From contig BHEP01000020.1 in the NCBI GenBank assembly GCA_003851245.1, positions 1-44,364 of the forward strand: 44,364 nt of DNA, read 5' to 3'. Positions 16,388 to 24,704 of this stretch are shown here, in pieces (position 1 is the stretch's first letter; each line of letters begins with the position of its first letter). Source of the DNA: Bacteroidales bacterium (lineage in GTDB: Bacteria > Bacteroidota > Bacteroidia > Bacteroidales > Azobacteroidaceae). The position numbers and the translations under genes are program-made. The notes under the pieces were generated by a model. That model was not told the origin of the DNA. It ran no database searches and saw only the letters and a list, made by a program, of their open reading frames with translations.

Positions 16388-17563
16388 TTATTTTTGTAAG
16401 TTATCGATTTTTTCTAGTGTTTGCCAGCATTGATACAATCCACGTGGCACATGAAAGCATCCCTTCCACTTGCCACCTTTGAGGTGCAAAAGCACCTCTC
16501 CTTGTCGGTTGAGGTATCCAAACCATTCGGGCTGCTGGCTGTCTTTGAAATGCTGCCAAGAGTAGGTGTGTAGCTTCTCAAACCATTGTAGGCTTTCTGT
16601 ATTTCCTGTTAGGTGATAGCCCTTTATGCAGGTTATAAGCGATTCTATGTGCACCCACCACAATTTTTGGTCCCACTCGAGCTGCTGCGTGGAATGCCCT
16701 AGCCTGTCCATAAAATAGAATATGCCGCCATGCTCTTTGTCCCAGCCATATTCTAACATTTGCAGGGCAATATTATTGGCGCGACCTATGAGTTCGGGCT
16801 TTTTTATTCGCTGCCCCAGATCCATCACAAACCACATGGCTTCTATGGCATGCCCCGGATTTATCAATCGTCCGTCGAAAGTATCAGACAGCTCATTGTC
16901 GGCGGTAAGGTTCTCTACCACCAAGCCCAGTTCGGGTCTATAAAAAACATCCATCACCTCGTGAATGCAGGTTTCTATGGTTTTTTCCATAAAGTCCTTG
17001 TCTAGCAGGTGCTCTATCTCTAGGGCTAGGTTGCATAGTATCATCGGCAGGGCAAAGTTTTTTAAATTGCGCGTGCCAGGATAGGCCTTGTCCCACCTGC
17101 CCTTGGGCTTGTCTACTCTTTGCAGTATCTTGCCGAAAGTCTCTTTGGCTATGTAGGCATACTCCTGATTGCCAGTAGCTAGTGCCAACTGTCCGAAGGC
17201 CATGCAGGCAAAGGTGTAAGAGAATATATTGTAGGGCTCAACAAGGGGTCTTCCGGAGCGATCTAAAGAGAAATACCAGTTGTAGGAGCCGTCATGCCCA
17301 TGTTTTTTGAGGAACTCAGCTCCCTGAATGGCACAATCTAGCCATGCCTGGCTTTTTTCTACCTTGTTGTATAGCATGGCAAACATCCATATTTCGCGCC
17401 CCTGCAGCCATACAAACTTGTCGGTATCAAATACCTTCCCTTGCCTGTCTAAGCAGGTAAAATAGCCGCCAAATTCTCGGTCTTGAGAATTGTTGAGCCA
17501 AAATGGTAGTACGTTGTTTAATAACTCGTCTTTGTAAAGTGCTGCTGTCTTTTTGAAATCCAT
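16388..17563 (-). CDS. AGE/RenBP-type N-acylglucosamine 2-epimerase family protein
   Basis: 391 residues, an (alpha/alpha)6 barrel of the N-acylglucosamine 2-epimerase superfamily. The sequence follows the mammalian renin-binding-protein type closely: FGGYFTCLDRQGKVFDTDKFVWLQGR near residues 31-56, NPGH (235-238), LEWDQKLWWVH (295-305) and GCFHVPR (368-374). His238 and His371 occupy the positions of the two catalytic histidines. The RenBP type interconverts GlcNAc and ManNAc; the related cellobiose and mannobiose 2-epimerases lack the GCFHVPR style ending, so the N-acyl type is favoured. No signal peptide, hence cytoplasmic. It is first in the GH92/DUF4434/MFS operon, after a well-formed promoter. 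In some Bacteroides an AGE-type epimerase serves sialic acid use as NanE, but no sialic-acid genes are visible here. Confidence 0.88.
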   Translation of the reverse strand: MDFKKTAALYKDELLNNVLPFWLNNSQDREFGGYFTCLDRQGKVFDTDKFVWLQGREIWMFAMLYNKVEKSQAWLDCAIQGAEFLKKHGHDGSYNWYFSLDRSGRPLVEPYNIFSYTFACMAFGQLALATGNQEYAYIAKETFGKILQRVDKPKGRWDKAYPGTRNLKNFALPMILCNLALEIEHLLDKDFMEKTIETCIHEVMDVFYRPELGLVVENLTADNELSDTFDGRLINPGHAIEAMWFVMDLGQRIKKPELIGRANNIALQMLEYGWDKEHGGIFYFMDRLGHSTQQLEWDQKLWWVHIESLITCIKGYHLTGNTESLQWFEKLHTYSWQHFKDSQQPEWFGYLNRQGEVLLHLKGGKWKGCFHVPRGLYQCWQTLEKIDNLQK

Positions 17564-17604
17564 ATTTAGTTGTCTATTATTTTCTTCGATACTTTAAGAA
17601 TCTA

Positions 17605-17634
17605 CAAAATTAAAGAAATATCCTAAGAAACAAA
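17605..17634 (-). promoter_or_regulatory. Bacteroides-type promoter of the epimerase/GH92 operon
   Basis: On the minus strand TTTG (17634-17631), an 18-bp spacer and TAATTTTG (17612-17605) match both the -33 and -7 consensus elements. The start codon is 42 bp downstream. This is one of the two best promoter matches in the window. Confidence 0.65.
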
Positions 17635-17773
17635 GCATTAAACAAATATTTTAATAAGCAAGGGGCAATTAAGAATAATTTGTGGTTAATGAAGCAGCAA
17701 ATACTGCAACTTCTACGCCTATCCCCTACCTATAAATAAACCTATCAAGAAACATATATGGATAATTATAAAA

Positions 17774-19015
17774 TTATAGCTGCGCCATGAATTTTGCACG
17801 CACAATACAGCAAGCGCCTATGATGCCTGCACGAGAGCCCAAAGCCGATACTTTAAGCTCCATATCCTGACTCACCAGATTGAGCGAATATTTCTTTATT
17901 GCCGACTGCATGGGATACAGCAGATAGTCGCCCAAGGCCGAAAAGCTGCCCCCAATAACTACCAAATCGGGATTGAAAATATTTATCAACATGGAAATAT
18001 ATCTACCCATAAGTTCCCCAAAATGAGAGACTATGTCTATTGCCAGCACATCCTCGTCTTCAATAACACCCCTGATGAGTGTTTCCAAGTTTATTTCCTC
18101 CTGTGCATCCTTGGTGCTAATGAGTGAACTCATTCCTTTGTTTAGCCTTTCCCTAAATATACGCTCAAAGGCCCATCCGGAGACCTCAGTTTCTAGGCAT
18201 CCTTTTTTTCCGCATTGACAGAGTATATCGTTGTTGAACAGTGGGCTGTGACCAAACTCCCCCGAATATCCCGACTTACCATAGTATAGGTCACCATTGC
18301 ACATGATGCCTATGCCCACACCCCAGCTCATATTTACAAAAATGACATTTTGCTCTTTCTCTACCACTCCACAGTTGTATTCGCCAAAGCACATGGCGCG
18401 ACTATCGTTTTCCAAGTAGGTGGCAAGTCCTATTTTTGATTCTATGAGCGAACTTAACGACGCTTCTTCAAAGAAGAAATAGTTGTAGCTAAAGCCATCT
18501 TGCGAATTGATACGACCCGACAAATTGACGCAAGCTCCTAATATGTGGGACTTACAAACGCCTGAATCGACAATAAACCTATTGATTTGATTGCACAAGC
18601 TATCCAAAGACTCCTTGGTATTGTTGAGCACAAAGGGTATTTTCTCCTCTATATTAACGAACTCACAGTGTAGGTTTTGCAAGCCCATGCTCAAAGAGCA
18701 CCTATTGACCTCTACTCCAAGAAAAAAAGCTGATTCGGCATTGATACCATATATATTGGGACGGCGACCTCCAAGAGTATCTATTTTGCCTAAGTCAAAA
18801 ATTGTTTCTTCCGCCAATAGTTCATTGACAACATTGGTTACTGTGGGTATGCTATATTCAAGTCGCTGACTCAAATCGGCTATTGTCAAAGAGCCATGCC
18901 CTAAAAGAACAGCTACAATTTGCTTCTTTAATTTCAATGTTTTGGATGCCGCACGAGACGACCCTTGAGGAGTATTTATTAGTGAAGATAGGCTCATTTT
19001 TATAATTTTTTTCAT
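17774..19015 (-). CDS. ROK-family transcriptional repressor
   Basis: 413 residues. An N-terminal winged helix-turn-helix (about 28-75, LTIADLSQRLEYSIPTVTNVVNELL) precedes a ROK sugar-binding domain. The zinc site is intact: GH at 255-256 and CQCGKKGC at 266-273. The phosphate-binding DxGGT motif of sugar kinases is replaced by VEVNRCS (101-107), so this is a regulator rather than a kinase, although the N-D pair of the active site (203-204) remains. ROK repressors such as NagC and Mlc release DNA on binding a sugar or sugar phosphate. It lies 210 bp upstream of the epimerase operon on the same strand and probably controls it. An in-frame ATG at 18997 is an alternative start. Confidence 0.9.
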   Translation of the reverse strand: MKKIIKMSLSSLINTPQGSSRAASKTLKLKKQIVAVLLGHGSLTIADLSQRLEYSIPTVTNVVNELLAEETIFDLGKIDTLGGRRPNIYGINAESAFFLGVEVNRCSLSMGLQNLHCEFVNIEEKIPFVLNNTKESLDSLCNQINRFIVDSGVCKSHILGACVNLSGRINSQDGFSYNYFFFEEASLSSLIESKIGLATYLENDSRAMCFGEYNCGVVEKEQNVIFVNMSWGVGIGIMCNGDLYYGKSGYSGEFGHSPLFNNDILCQCGKKGCLETEVSGWAFERIFRERLNKGMSSLISTKDAQEEINLETLIRGVIEDEDVLAIDIVSHFGELMGRYISMLINIFNPDLVVIGGSFSALGDYLLYPMQSAIKKYSLNLVSQDMELKVSALGSRAGIIGACCIVRAKFMAQL

Positions 19016-19277
19016 AGTAAAATGAAAGTATACCGCTGATGTATTGAACTTTAAGAGTCTTTATTGTGATGCGCAAAGCACACTTTGAAAGGTAAAGGTA
19101 TATATATAAATAACTCTATGCAACAAAAACTAAGATTTTGTTTGCAGCTAAATTAAACTGCTTGTTTTTATTGGATGTCTCTCCATGATATTTAATGGGT
19201 GATAATAGTTCGCAGAACATTGCGATTGCTTTCGTATGCAGGCCTTATTATAATGCGCTCACCACGCTAGCAGATGT

Positions 19278-19531
19278 GTAGGAATAAGCTTTTTCTTTGT
19301 ACTTATACCCATAGTACTAACATTTACTATTTGGATGGACAATGGAACAAATCCAAACTTAAGTGTTAGCACCTGGTTTCATTGGGTAAAATTATATTCT
19401 GTAATTGCTGCTGCAATTGGTTTTGCAGCCATGCACTTCTCTTCTCTTAGCGAAAATAATTGGATAAAATTTTTTCTAGCTTTTATTTTGGAAATCAATA
19501 TTTTTGAAGCTGTAGCACGCTACTTCGAATT
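19278..19531 (+). pseudogene. Internal fragment of a DUF5692-like membrane protein
   Basis: The plus-strand frame reads VGISFFVLIPIVLTFTIW, then TWFHWVKLYSVIAAAIGFAA and NIFEAVARYFELGV, resembling from memory the middle of DUF5692 inner-membrane proteins. The homologous part starts without an initiator and stops at the hairpin at 19532; the frame then runs on as unrelated sequence to 19637. The first ATG (19335) is inside the fragment. N- and C-terminal portions of the family are missing, so this is a relic. The bases just before (about 19195-19275) may belong to another decayed frame (NIAIAFVCRPYYNALTTLADV), not identified. Confidence 0.55.
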
Positions 19532-19574
19532 AGGTGTCATTACAGTGGGGCCCCTCCCCTCTATAATGACACCT
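19532..19574. repeat. 11-bp inverted repeat around a G/C-rich core
   Basis: AGGTGTCATTA (19532-19542) and TAATGACACCT (19564-19574) are exact reverse complements. Between them lies a core with the palindrome GGGGCCCC. The homology to DUF5692 ends at the left arm, so this may be an insertion or deletion scar, or a terminator for the plus strand. Confidence 0.6.
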
Positions 19575-19607
19575 CTATCCGTATTTCGTTGGAAAATCCC
19601 AACACTC

Positions 19608-19640
19608 AAAAAAAAGACACTTGCAATGCTGCTATGAGTG
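19608..19640 (-). terminator. Intrinsic terminator of the starch operon
   Basis: On the minus strand, 10 bp after the GH13 stop, CACT...AGTG (19640-19637 with 19621-19618) with an inner GC pair is followed by TC and a run of eight T (19615-19608). The stem is short but the T run and position are right. Confidence 0.5.
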
Positions 19641-19649
19641 GCTTAGGTA

Positions 19650-21539
19650 CTATTTCGTAATCTCTATCACCATGGGCGTGCGCGCAGGGATTTCAATTTT
19701 AGTTTTAAAATCAATTTCTTGATTTGAAATAACATCCTTTCCCATAGAGGATTCTCCCAAAATCTCCCTATACTTATCGAGTTGCAAGCTTATGGGCTCA
19801 GCATTTTTATTGAGCAATATCATCACCTTTTGATTGTCCAAATACCTAAAATACACATATACATCGTTGATGTCGGATGCGAAGTGCATTAATTTGCCAT
19901 TTTGAACTACCAAATTATTTTTTCGCCATTGCAGTAGGTTTTGCAAAAATTGGCTAGCCTCCTTTTGCTGTGCCTGCAGCCCCTCACCTTTAAAAGCATT
20001 GATGGCGTCGCCAGCCCATCCACCAGGGAAATCTGAACGAATGATGCCATGATCATCGCTGTCTGCATTAGTCATTAGAATTTCCGTCCCATAATATATG
20101 GAGGGAATGCCGCGGGTGGTCAAGAGCAGGGTCATGGCAAGCTTCCAGGAACCATAATCTTCGTTGAGCTGTGTAAAAATACGGCTCATATCATGGTTGT
20201 CGGCAAAAGTTATAATATTTTGAGGATCTGCATAGTGGTAGTCCTGGCTAAGCGACTGATAAACATCGGCCCAAGAGGATTGCCAAGAGCTAGTCCCATT
20301 GAGACTTTTCACCAAGGCTTCTTGCAGGGGAAAATCCATCACAGACTTAAGATTCGACACATAGGCATTGCCATTTACCTTACCTTTTTGCCAATAAGCA
20401 ATGCTTGCATGGAGTCCAATCCACTCTTCGCCAACGATATTGAAATTGGGGTATTCATCCATCACGGCCTTAGTCCATAGAGTAAGGAAGTTCATATCGG
20501 AATAGGAATAAGTATCCATGCGGATGCCTGAGATACCAGCATATTCTACCCACCAAATGGTGTTTTGGATAAGGTATTGTGCCATAGACAGATTGCGCTG
20601 ATTGAGGTCGGGCATAGTTTCTACAAACCATCCATCGACAAAGGTCTTTTTATCTATTTTTGAGGCGTAGGGGTCTAAGACAACAGTTTTTTTGTGATTT
20701 GTTGGCGTAAAGGTCTCCCACTGATTAATCCAATCTTCCATAGGCATATCTTTCATCCACCAATGCTCTAATCCAATATGATTGACTACCATATCCATAA
20801 TAATTTTCAGACCCTTGGCATTGGCATTTTCCACCATTTGCTTGAACGTGTCGTTGCTTCCAAAGCGCGGATCGGTCTTGTAATAATCGGTAATAGAGTA
20901 TCCATGATAAGAATATTCGGGCATATTATTTTCCAGCATGGGGTTTATCCATACAGAAGTAAAGCCCATATTGGCTATATAGTCCAAATTTTGGTCTATT
21001 CCCTTGATGTCGCCGCCATGTCGCCCTCCCTTATTGCTTCGATTGGCAACTTCCTTCATTGCCGCCACATTGTCGTTGCTAGTATCGCCATTAGCAAAAC
21101 GGTCGGGGGTGATTACGTATATCACATCCGAGGCATCGAAGCCTTTTATGTCGGCCCTACCAGCCTCCCGCTCCAATAGAGGGAAAGGCTGGCTAAGCAC
21201 TGTTTTATTATTTTTTTTAAAAACTATATCAATAGTTCCAGGCTTGGCATTGGGCAGGATTTCCAATGTCACAAAGAGATAGTTTTTATTGGCTACCTGC
21301 TTTACTTGCTTGAGTATCACCCTGGGGTAAGCGATGCTCGCTGAGAGTTCGCCAATACCATCTCCATAAATGAGGAGTTCTATTTCATTGCAGTTCATAC
21401 CCACCCACCAATTGGCAGGCTCTACGCGCTCAATTTTTTGAGCCAGGAGGCTTGAACTTCCTCCTATAGTTAGCACAAACAATAAAAAGAAACTCCATAT
21501 ATTTACTCTATTTTGAATTTTACTCATACTTATTTTCAT
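19650..21539 (-). CDS. susA: GH13 alpha-amylase/neopullulanase, SusA-type, periplasmic
   Basis: 629 residues. A cleavable signal ends near LLAQ (34). An N-terminal beta-sandwich (about 35-130) of the cyclomaltodextrinase type precedes the GH13 barrel (about 135-520) and a C-terminal beta domain. Catalytic features: region I DMVVNH (249-254), nucleophile Asp342 in GIRMDTYS, general acid Glu371 in IVGEEW, and Asp450 in ADNHDM. It should cut alpha-1,4 links of maltooligosaccharides and pullulan in the periplasm. Size and signal match SusA of B. thetaiotaomicron (617 aa) rather than the lipid-anchored SusG. It is the last gene of the susC-susD-susE unit, 41 bp after susE, and a terminator follows. 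The name rests on family and context; it could equally be called a neopullulanase. Confidence 0.92.
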   Translation of the reverse strand: MKISMSKIQNRVNIWSFFLLFVLTIGGSSSLLAQKIERVEPANWWVGMNCNEIELLIYGDGIGELSASIAYPRVILKQVKQVANKNYLFVTLEILPNAKPGTIDIVFKKNNKTVLSQPFPLLEREAGRADIKGFDASDVIYVITPDRFANGDTSNDNVAAMKEVANRSNKGGRHGGDIKGIDQNLDYIANMGFTSVWINPMLENNMPEYSYHGYSITDYYKTDPRFGSNDTFKQMVENANAKGLKIIMDMVVNHIGLEHWWMKDMPMEDWINQWETFTPTNHKKTVVLDPYASKIDKKTFVDGWFVETMPDLNQRNLSMAQYLIQNTIWWVEYAGISGIRMDTYSYSDMNFLTLWTKAVMDEYPNFNIVGEEWIGLHASIAYWQKGKVNGNAYVSNLKSVMDFPLQEALVKSLNGTSSWQSSWADVYQSLSQDYHYADPQNIITFADNHDMSRIFTQLNEDYGSWKLAMTLLLTTRGIPSIYYGTEILMTNADSDDHGIIRSDFPGGWAGDAINAFKGEGLQAQQKEASQFLQNLLQWRKNNLVVQNGKLMHFASDINDVYVYFRYLDNQKVMILLNKNAEPISLQLDKYREILGESSMGKDVISNQEIDFKTKIEIPARTPMVIEITK

Positions 21540-21580
21540 TTTAATACTGCGTCAATACCTAATGCGGTGGGTGATGTTAA

Positions 21581-23038
21581 TTATTTCAATAGATAATTGG
21601 GGTTTTCAAGATTTCTAAAATCCAGAGATACAGCATAGGTGCGCACCTGGGGAAGCAGCAAGTTTTCGCCACCGCCTCCAGGCTTTAAAGGGCCACTAAG
21701 ATCATATATATCCTTCGTAGGGGAACCATAGTCGAGAGCCCAGTCTTGATTAGCTCTAAATTTGTATTCGCCAGTAGCAGAGAAGGCAACATTTGCTTTC
21801 CACAAACTATTTTTGTCGTCAAACACAAGCAGTGCATCATTGCTAGCATCCCATCCTCCTACGGCATCTCCTATTATTGACCAAGTATTGACCCTAGGAT
21901 CAGCTATCCAGTCGGTTTTGGGCTCTGCATGAATGGTATTGGCAACAAGGTTTACCGTAATATAATATACGGCGACTTCTCCTTCAGTGCCAGTCATTTT
22001 AAAATTGTTGTCGGATCCAGCATCTTCCACACTTCCCGATGGGCTTACAAGATCGGTGCCCACAGCACCATCCCAGCCCGCAGTTTTAGTGATTTTGAAA
22101 GCAGATGCAGCATTTTTGAAATATACATAAGCAGAATAAATGCCATCGTCTTTAATTGAGGTCAGAGCGGGTGCATTTTCGGGGTTCCAATCTTGGTAAG
22201 CTCCTGGAAGGTAAATTACGGGAAAGGAAACTGCTGCTTCGTAGGTAGATATGCTTAGTAAAACTTCCTGGGAGTAGAATTGACCAAATGTAGATCCCAA
22301 GTCGGCATGTATTCTAAGGAGTATATTGGCTGTTGCGCCCGCCTCTATGAGCTTAGACACAGCCATATTCATTTGCTCCACAATGATAGAAGAGCTCAGT
22401 CCTTTATGTTTCACAAGACTTATGGGCTTACTAAAATCGCCTCCCTCCAAGTCTATTTCTACGGTATATTCGGCAGCATTAGGAAAACCTAGATCGGCAG
22501 CTGTCCAAGAAAACACATCCATAATTTTTTCGGCGTTTTCTTTCTTTAGCTGATACGATTTGCCGCTAGATGGATTCACTATGCTTGGCGAAGGATCGTA
22601 AGTATCTACTACAAGTGTAAACACTTCGGAATATACACTGGGAATACTTGCTTGCACATGCGACAAAATGCGCATATACAAACTTCCCTTAGAAACAATT
22701 CCCAAGGATTTGTAGGCCCCAATGTTTAATCTTCCGGCTGTAAGCTCCATTTTTGTTGAGCTAGTCTCCCCTATCGAGACCAATTCAGTAAACTCCTTGT
22801 CGGAAGCTACCTGCAAGGTATATCTGATGGGAGTGTCGAATCCATATTCGGTAGGAGTCCAGGAAAGCTCCCTCAAAACGCTTTCGGCCTGAGAGAGGCT
22901 AAGAGCAAAATACTCCATCTGAGTGAGGTTTACGATTGCAGGCACTTTTATGTTTTCGGCAATCTTTACCTTTTCGTCCTCGGCACAAGCAAAAAAGAAA
23001 ATGCTTGCAAACAATAATAAACTTATATAATTCTTCAT
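21581..23038 (-). CDS. susE: SusE/SusF-type starch-binding surface lipoprotein
   Basis: 485 residues from the ATG at 23038, which gives MKNYISLLLFASIFFFAC, a clean lipoprotein signal; ATGs at 23056 and 23104 are in frame but leave a long tail before it. Two SusE-type Ig-like domains are recognisable by the repeated LSWTPTEYGF and FSWTAADLGF segments. Two C-terminal SusE/SusF starch-binding modules follow, beginning FPVIYLPGAYQDWN and WSIIGDAVGGWD, the second with KFRANQDWALDYG. These bind alpha-glucan at the cell surface with aromatic residues. It follows susD by about 100 bp. It is longer than SusE of B. thetaiotaomicron (387 aa) and close to SusF (485 aa), so it may replace both. Confidence 0.88.
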   Translation of the reverse strand: MKNYISLLLFASIFFFACAEDEKVKIAENIKVPAIVNLTQMEYFALSLSQAESVLRELSWTPTEYGFDTPIRYTLQVASDKEFTELVSIGETSSTKMELTAGRLNIGAYKSLGIVSKGSLYMRILSHVQASIPSVYSEVFTLVVDTYDPSPSIVNPSSGKSYQLKKENAEKIMDVFSWTAADLGFPNAAEYTVEIDLEGGDFSKPISLVKHKGLSSSIIVEQMNMAVSKLIEAGATANILLRIHADLGSTFGQFYSQEVLLSISTYEAAVSFPVIYLPGAYQDWNPENAPALTSIKDDGIYSAYVYFKNAASAFKITKTAGWDGAVGTDLVSPSGSVEDAGSDNNFKMTGTEGEVAVYYITVNLVANTIHAEPKTDWIADPRVNTWSIIGDAVGGWDASNDALLVFDDKNSLWKANVAFSATGEYKFRANQDWALDYGSPTKDIYDLSGPLKPGGGGENLLLPQVRTYAVSLDFRNLENPNYLLK

Positions 23039-23136
23039 ATTAATCTTTGTTTTCATATATCTTATTTTAGCAATGAACAGTTCACAATTAACCCTCTTTA
23101 TCAAGCATCAACACGTGTACTGTCATTTGCCCATTA

Positions 23137-24693
23137 TTAATAACCTGGGTTTTGTTTGTCGATCAAATTGGGGTTGGATGTTATATCTGAAGCAGGAATG
23201 GGATATAACTTGCGGTAAGATGGTGTTTTAACACCTTCCTTTACTCCGCCTTTCCAGTCCCAAACACCCTCATCAAACAATCCAAAGCGAATGAGATCGG
23301 TGCGGCGCTGCCCTTCGAGATAAAGTTCTTTTGAACGTTCTATAGAGAAGAACAGGTCGGGGTTTAATAGCTCGGAAGCACTTATCTGCCTTGCTTGAGC
23401 CCTTGTTCGCAACTGGTTGATGGCAGAAACAGCCCCTGCCACATTGCCCCCACTTTTTACTGTAGCTTCTGCGTAAGTCAATAGAGCCTCTGCCAACCTA
23501 AATAATGGAAAATCGGTATCTGCAAATTGTTGTGCAGGATCATTTGCTGGCTGCCCATCTTTTCTAAGGTTAGAGAATTTAGCTATAGAATAGCCTTGTG
23601 TAAAATCCGAGACCTCATCAATTTCTAGCGTTCTGGGTTTTGAGTCTGGCTCTGCTGGCTGAATAACAAACATCGCTCTTTTGTCGGAGGCATCGTCATC
23701 AAATTTTGTTACCAAGGCCTTGCGGGCTCTATTGCCTCCCCAAGCACCCAGAGTGCCAAAGAGTTGTAGCGTTTGCATATCTCCTCGCATACAACTGTTT
23801 AGCAAGAAGGTTGTTCCTCCATATGTCTTGCTCCTTACGCCATCAAAATTGATGGTAAAGATAAACTCATTTGATGTATTGTTGTCGGCATAAAACAAGT
23901 GCTTATATTCTGGCTCTAAGGAGTAGCCTGCATCAATCACCTGTTTGGCATATTTTGCTGCCTCAGCATAGTTTTCTTTTCCTGTATACACCTGTGCATT
24001 AAGATACAAACGAGACAAAAGCATCCAAGCAGCGGCCTTATCGGCTTTACCATACTCATTGGTTCGTGCATCTTTTAAGTCCGGCAAACATGCTAGCAGC
24101 TCTGCTTCTACATAATTATACAAATCTACTCTATTAATATAAGGGGGATGATATGATCCTATACCTGAGTTCTCATCTACAAAAGGGCCTCCACCATAAA
24201 GATCTACGATATAATAATAAGAAAGGGCTCTCATAAATCTTATTTCTGCTCTGGAGGCAGTGAGCGCATCATTTCCTTCTGTTTTTGAAAGATAATGATT
24301 ACACATTGCCAATTGGAAATATAGACGGTAGTAGAAGCTTCTAACGAAGTCGTTTTGCGAGGTAAATAGCTGATAGTTGAGTTCAAAAATAGGCTTGTCG
24401 CCACTCCAAGCACATATCACATCGTCGCCAGGGAGCTCGTTGAGATTCCATAGAAGACGCAAAAAACCACTTGCACCTCCATCAATACCATCCAAATCGC
24501 CACTGCCATCGGCCTGCTCGTTGCCTCCAAGAGCCAAGCTGGCATATATTTTGGTGTAAACACTTTGGGCGTCGAACTCTGTTTTTATATTGTCATCAAT
24601 TGGACTTGAGTTTAGGTCGTCCAAACAAGATGACATGCTTAATGAAAAGAAGCAAGCTATTGCTATATAGAGATACTTATTTATATTTGTCAT
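23137..24693 (-). CDS. susD: SusD-type starch-binding lipoprotein
   Basis: 518 residues with a lipoprotein signal ending SLSMSSC (Cys at about 23). TPR region: EIRFMRALSYYYIVDLYGGGPFV. C-terminal block: FPLFRLAEALLTYAEATV, then RSKELYLEGQRRTDLIRFG and a closing YPIPASDITSNPNLIDKQNPGY typical of the family. SusD captures maltooligosaccharides of starch and delivers them to SusC, whose gene ends 11 bp upstream. The N-terminal WNLNELPGDDVICAWSGD stretch and the SusE and GH13 partners support starch as ligand. Length is near that of SusD of B. thetaiotaomicron (551 aa). Confidence 0.92.
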   Translation of the reverse strand: MTNINKYLYIAIACFFSLSMSSCLDDLNSSPIDDNIKTEFDAQSVYTKIYASLALGGNEQADGSGDLDGIDGGASGFLRLLWNLNELPGDDVICAWSGDKPIFELNYQLFTSQNDFVRSFYYRLYFQLAMCNHYLSKTEGNDALTASRAEIRFMRALSYYYIVDLYGGGPFVDENSGIGSYHPPYINRVDLYNYVEAELLACLPDLKDARTNEYGKADKAAAWMLLSRLYLNAQVYTGKENYAEAAKYAKQVIDAGYSLEPEYKHLFYADNNTSNEFIFTINFDGVRSKTYGGTTFLLNSCMRGDMQTLQLFGTLGAWGGNRARKALVTKFDDDASDKRAMFVIQPAEPDSKPRTLEIDEVSDFTQGYSIAKFSNLRKDGQPANDPAQQFADTDFPLFRLAEALLTYAEATVKSGGNVAGAVSAINQLRTRAQARQISASELLNPDLFFSIERSKELYLEGQRRTDLIRFGLFDEGVWDWKGGVKEGVKTPSYRKLYPIPASDITSNPNLIDKQNPGY

Positions 24694-24704
24694 AAGTCTA
24701 TTTA

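Noticed and set aside
19335..19637. Plus-strand 100-codon frame as an intact small membrane protein
   Set aside because: Homology to DUF5692 extends upstream of its first ATG and stops at the inverted repeat; the tail is unrelated, so it is a relic.
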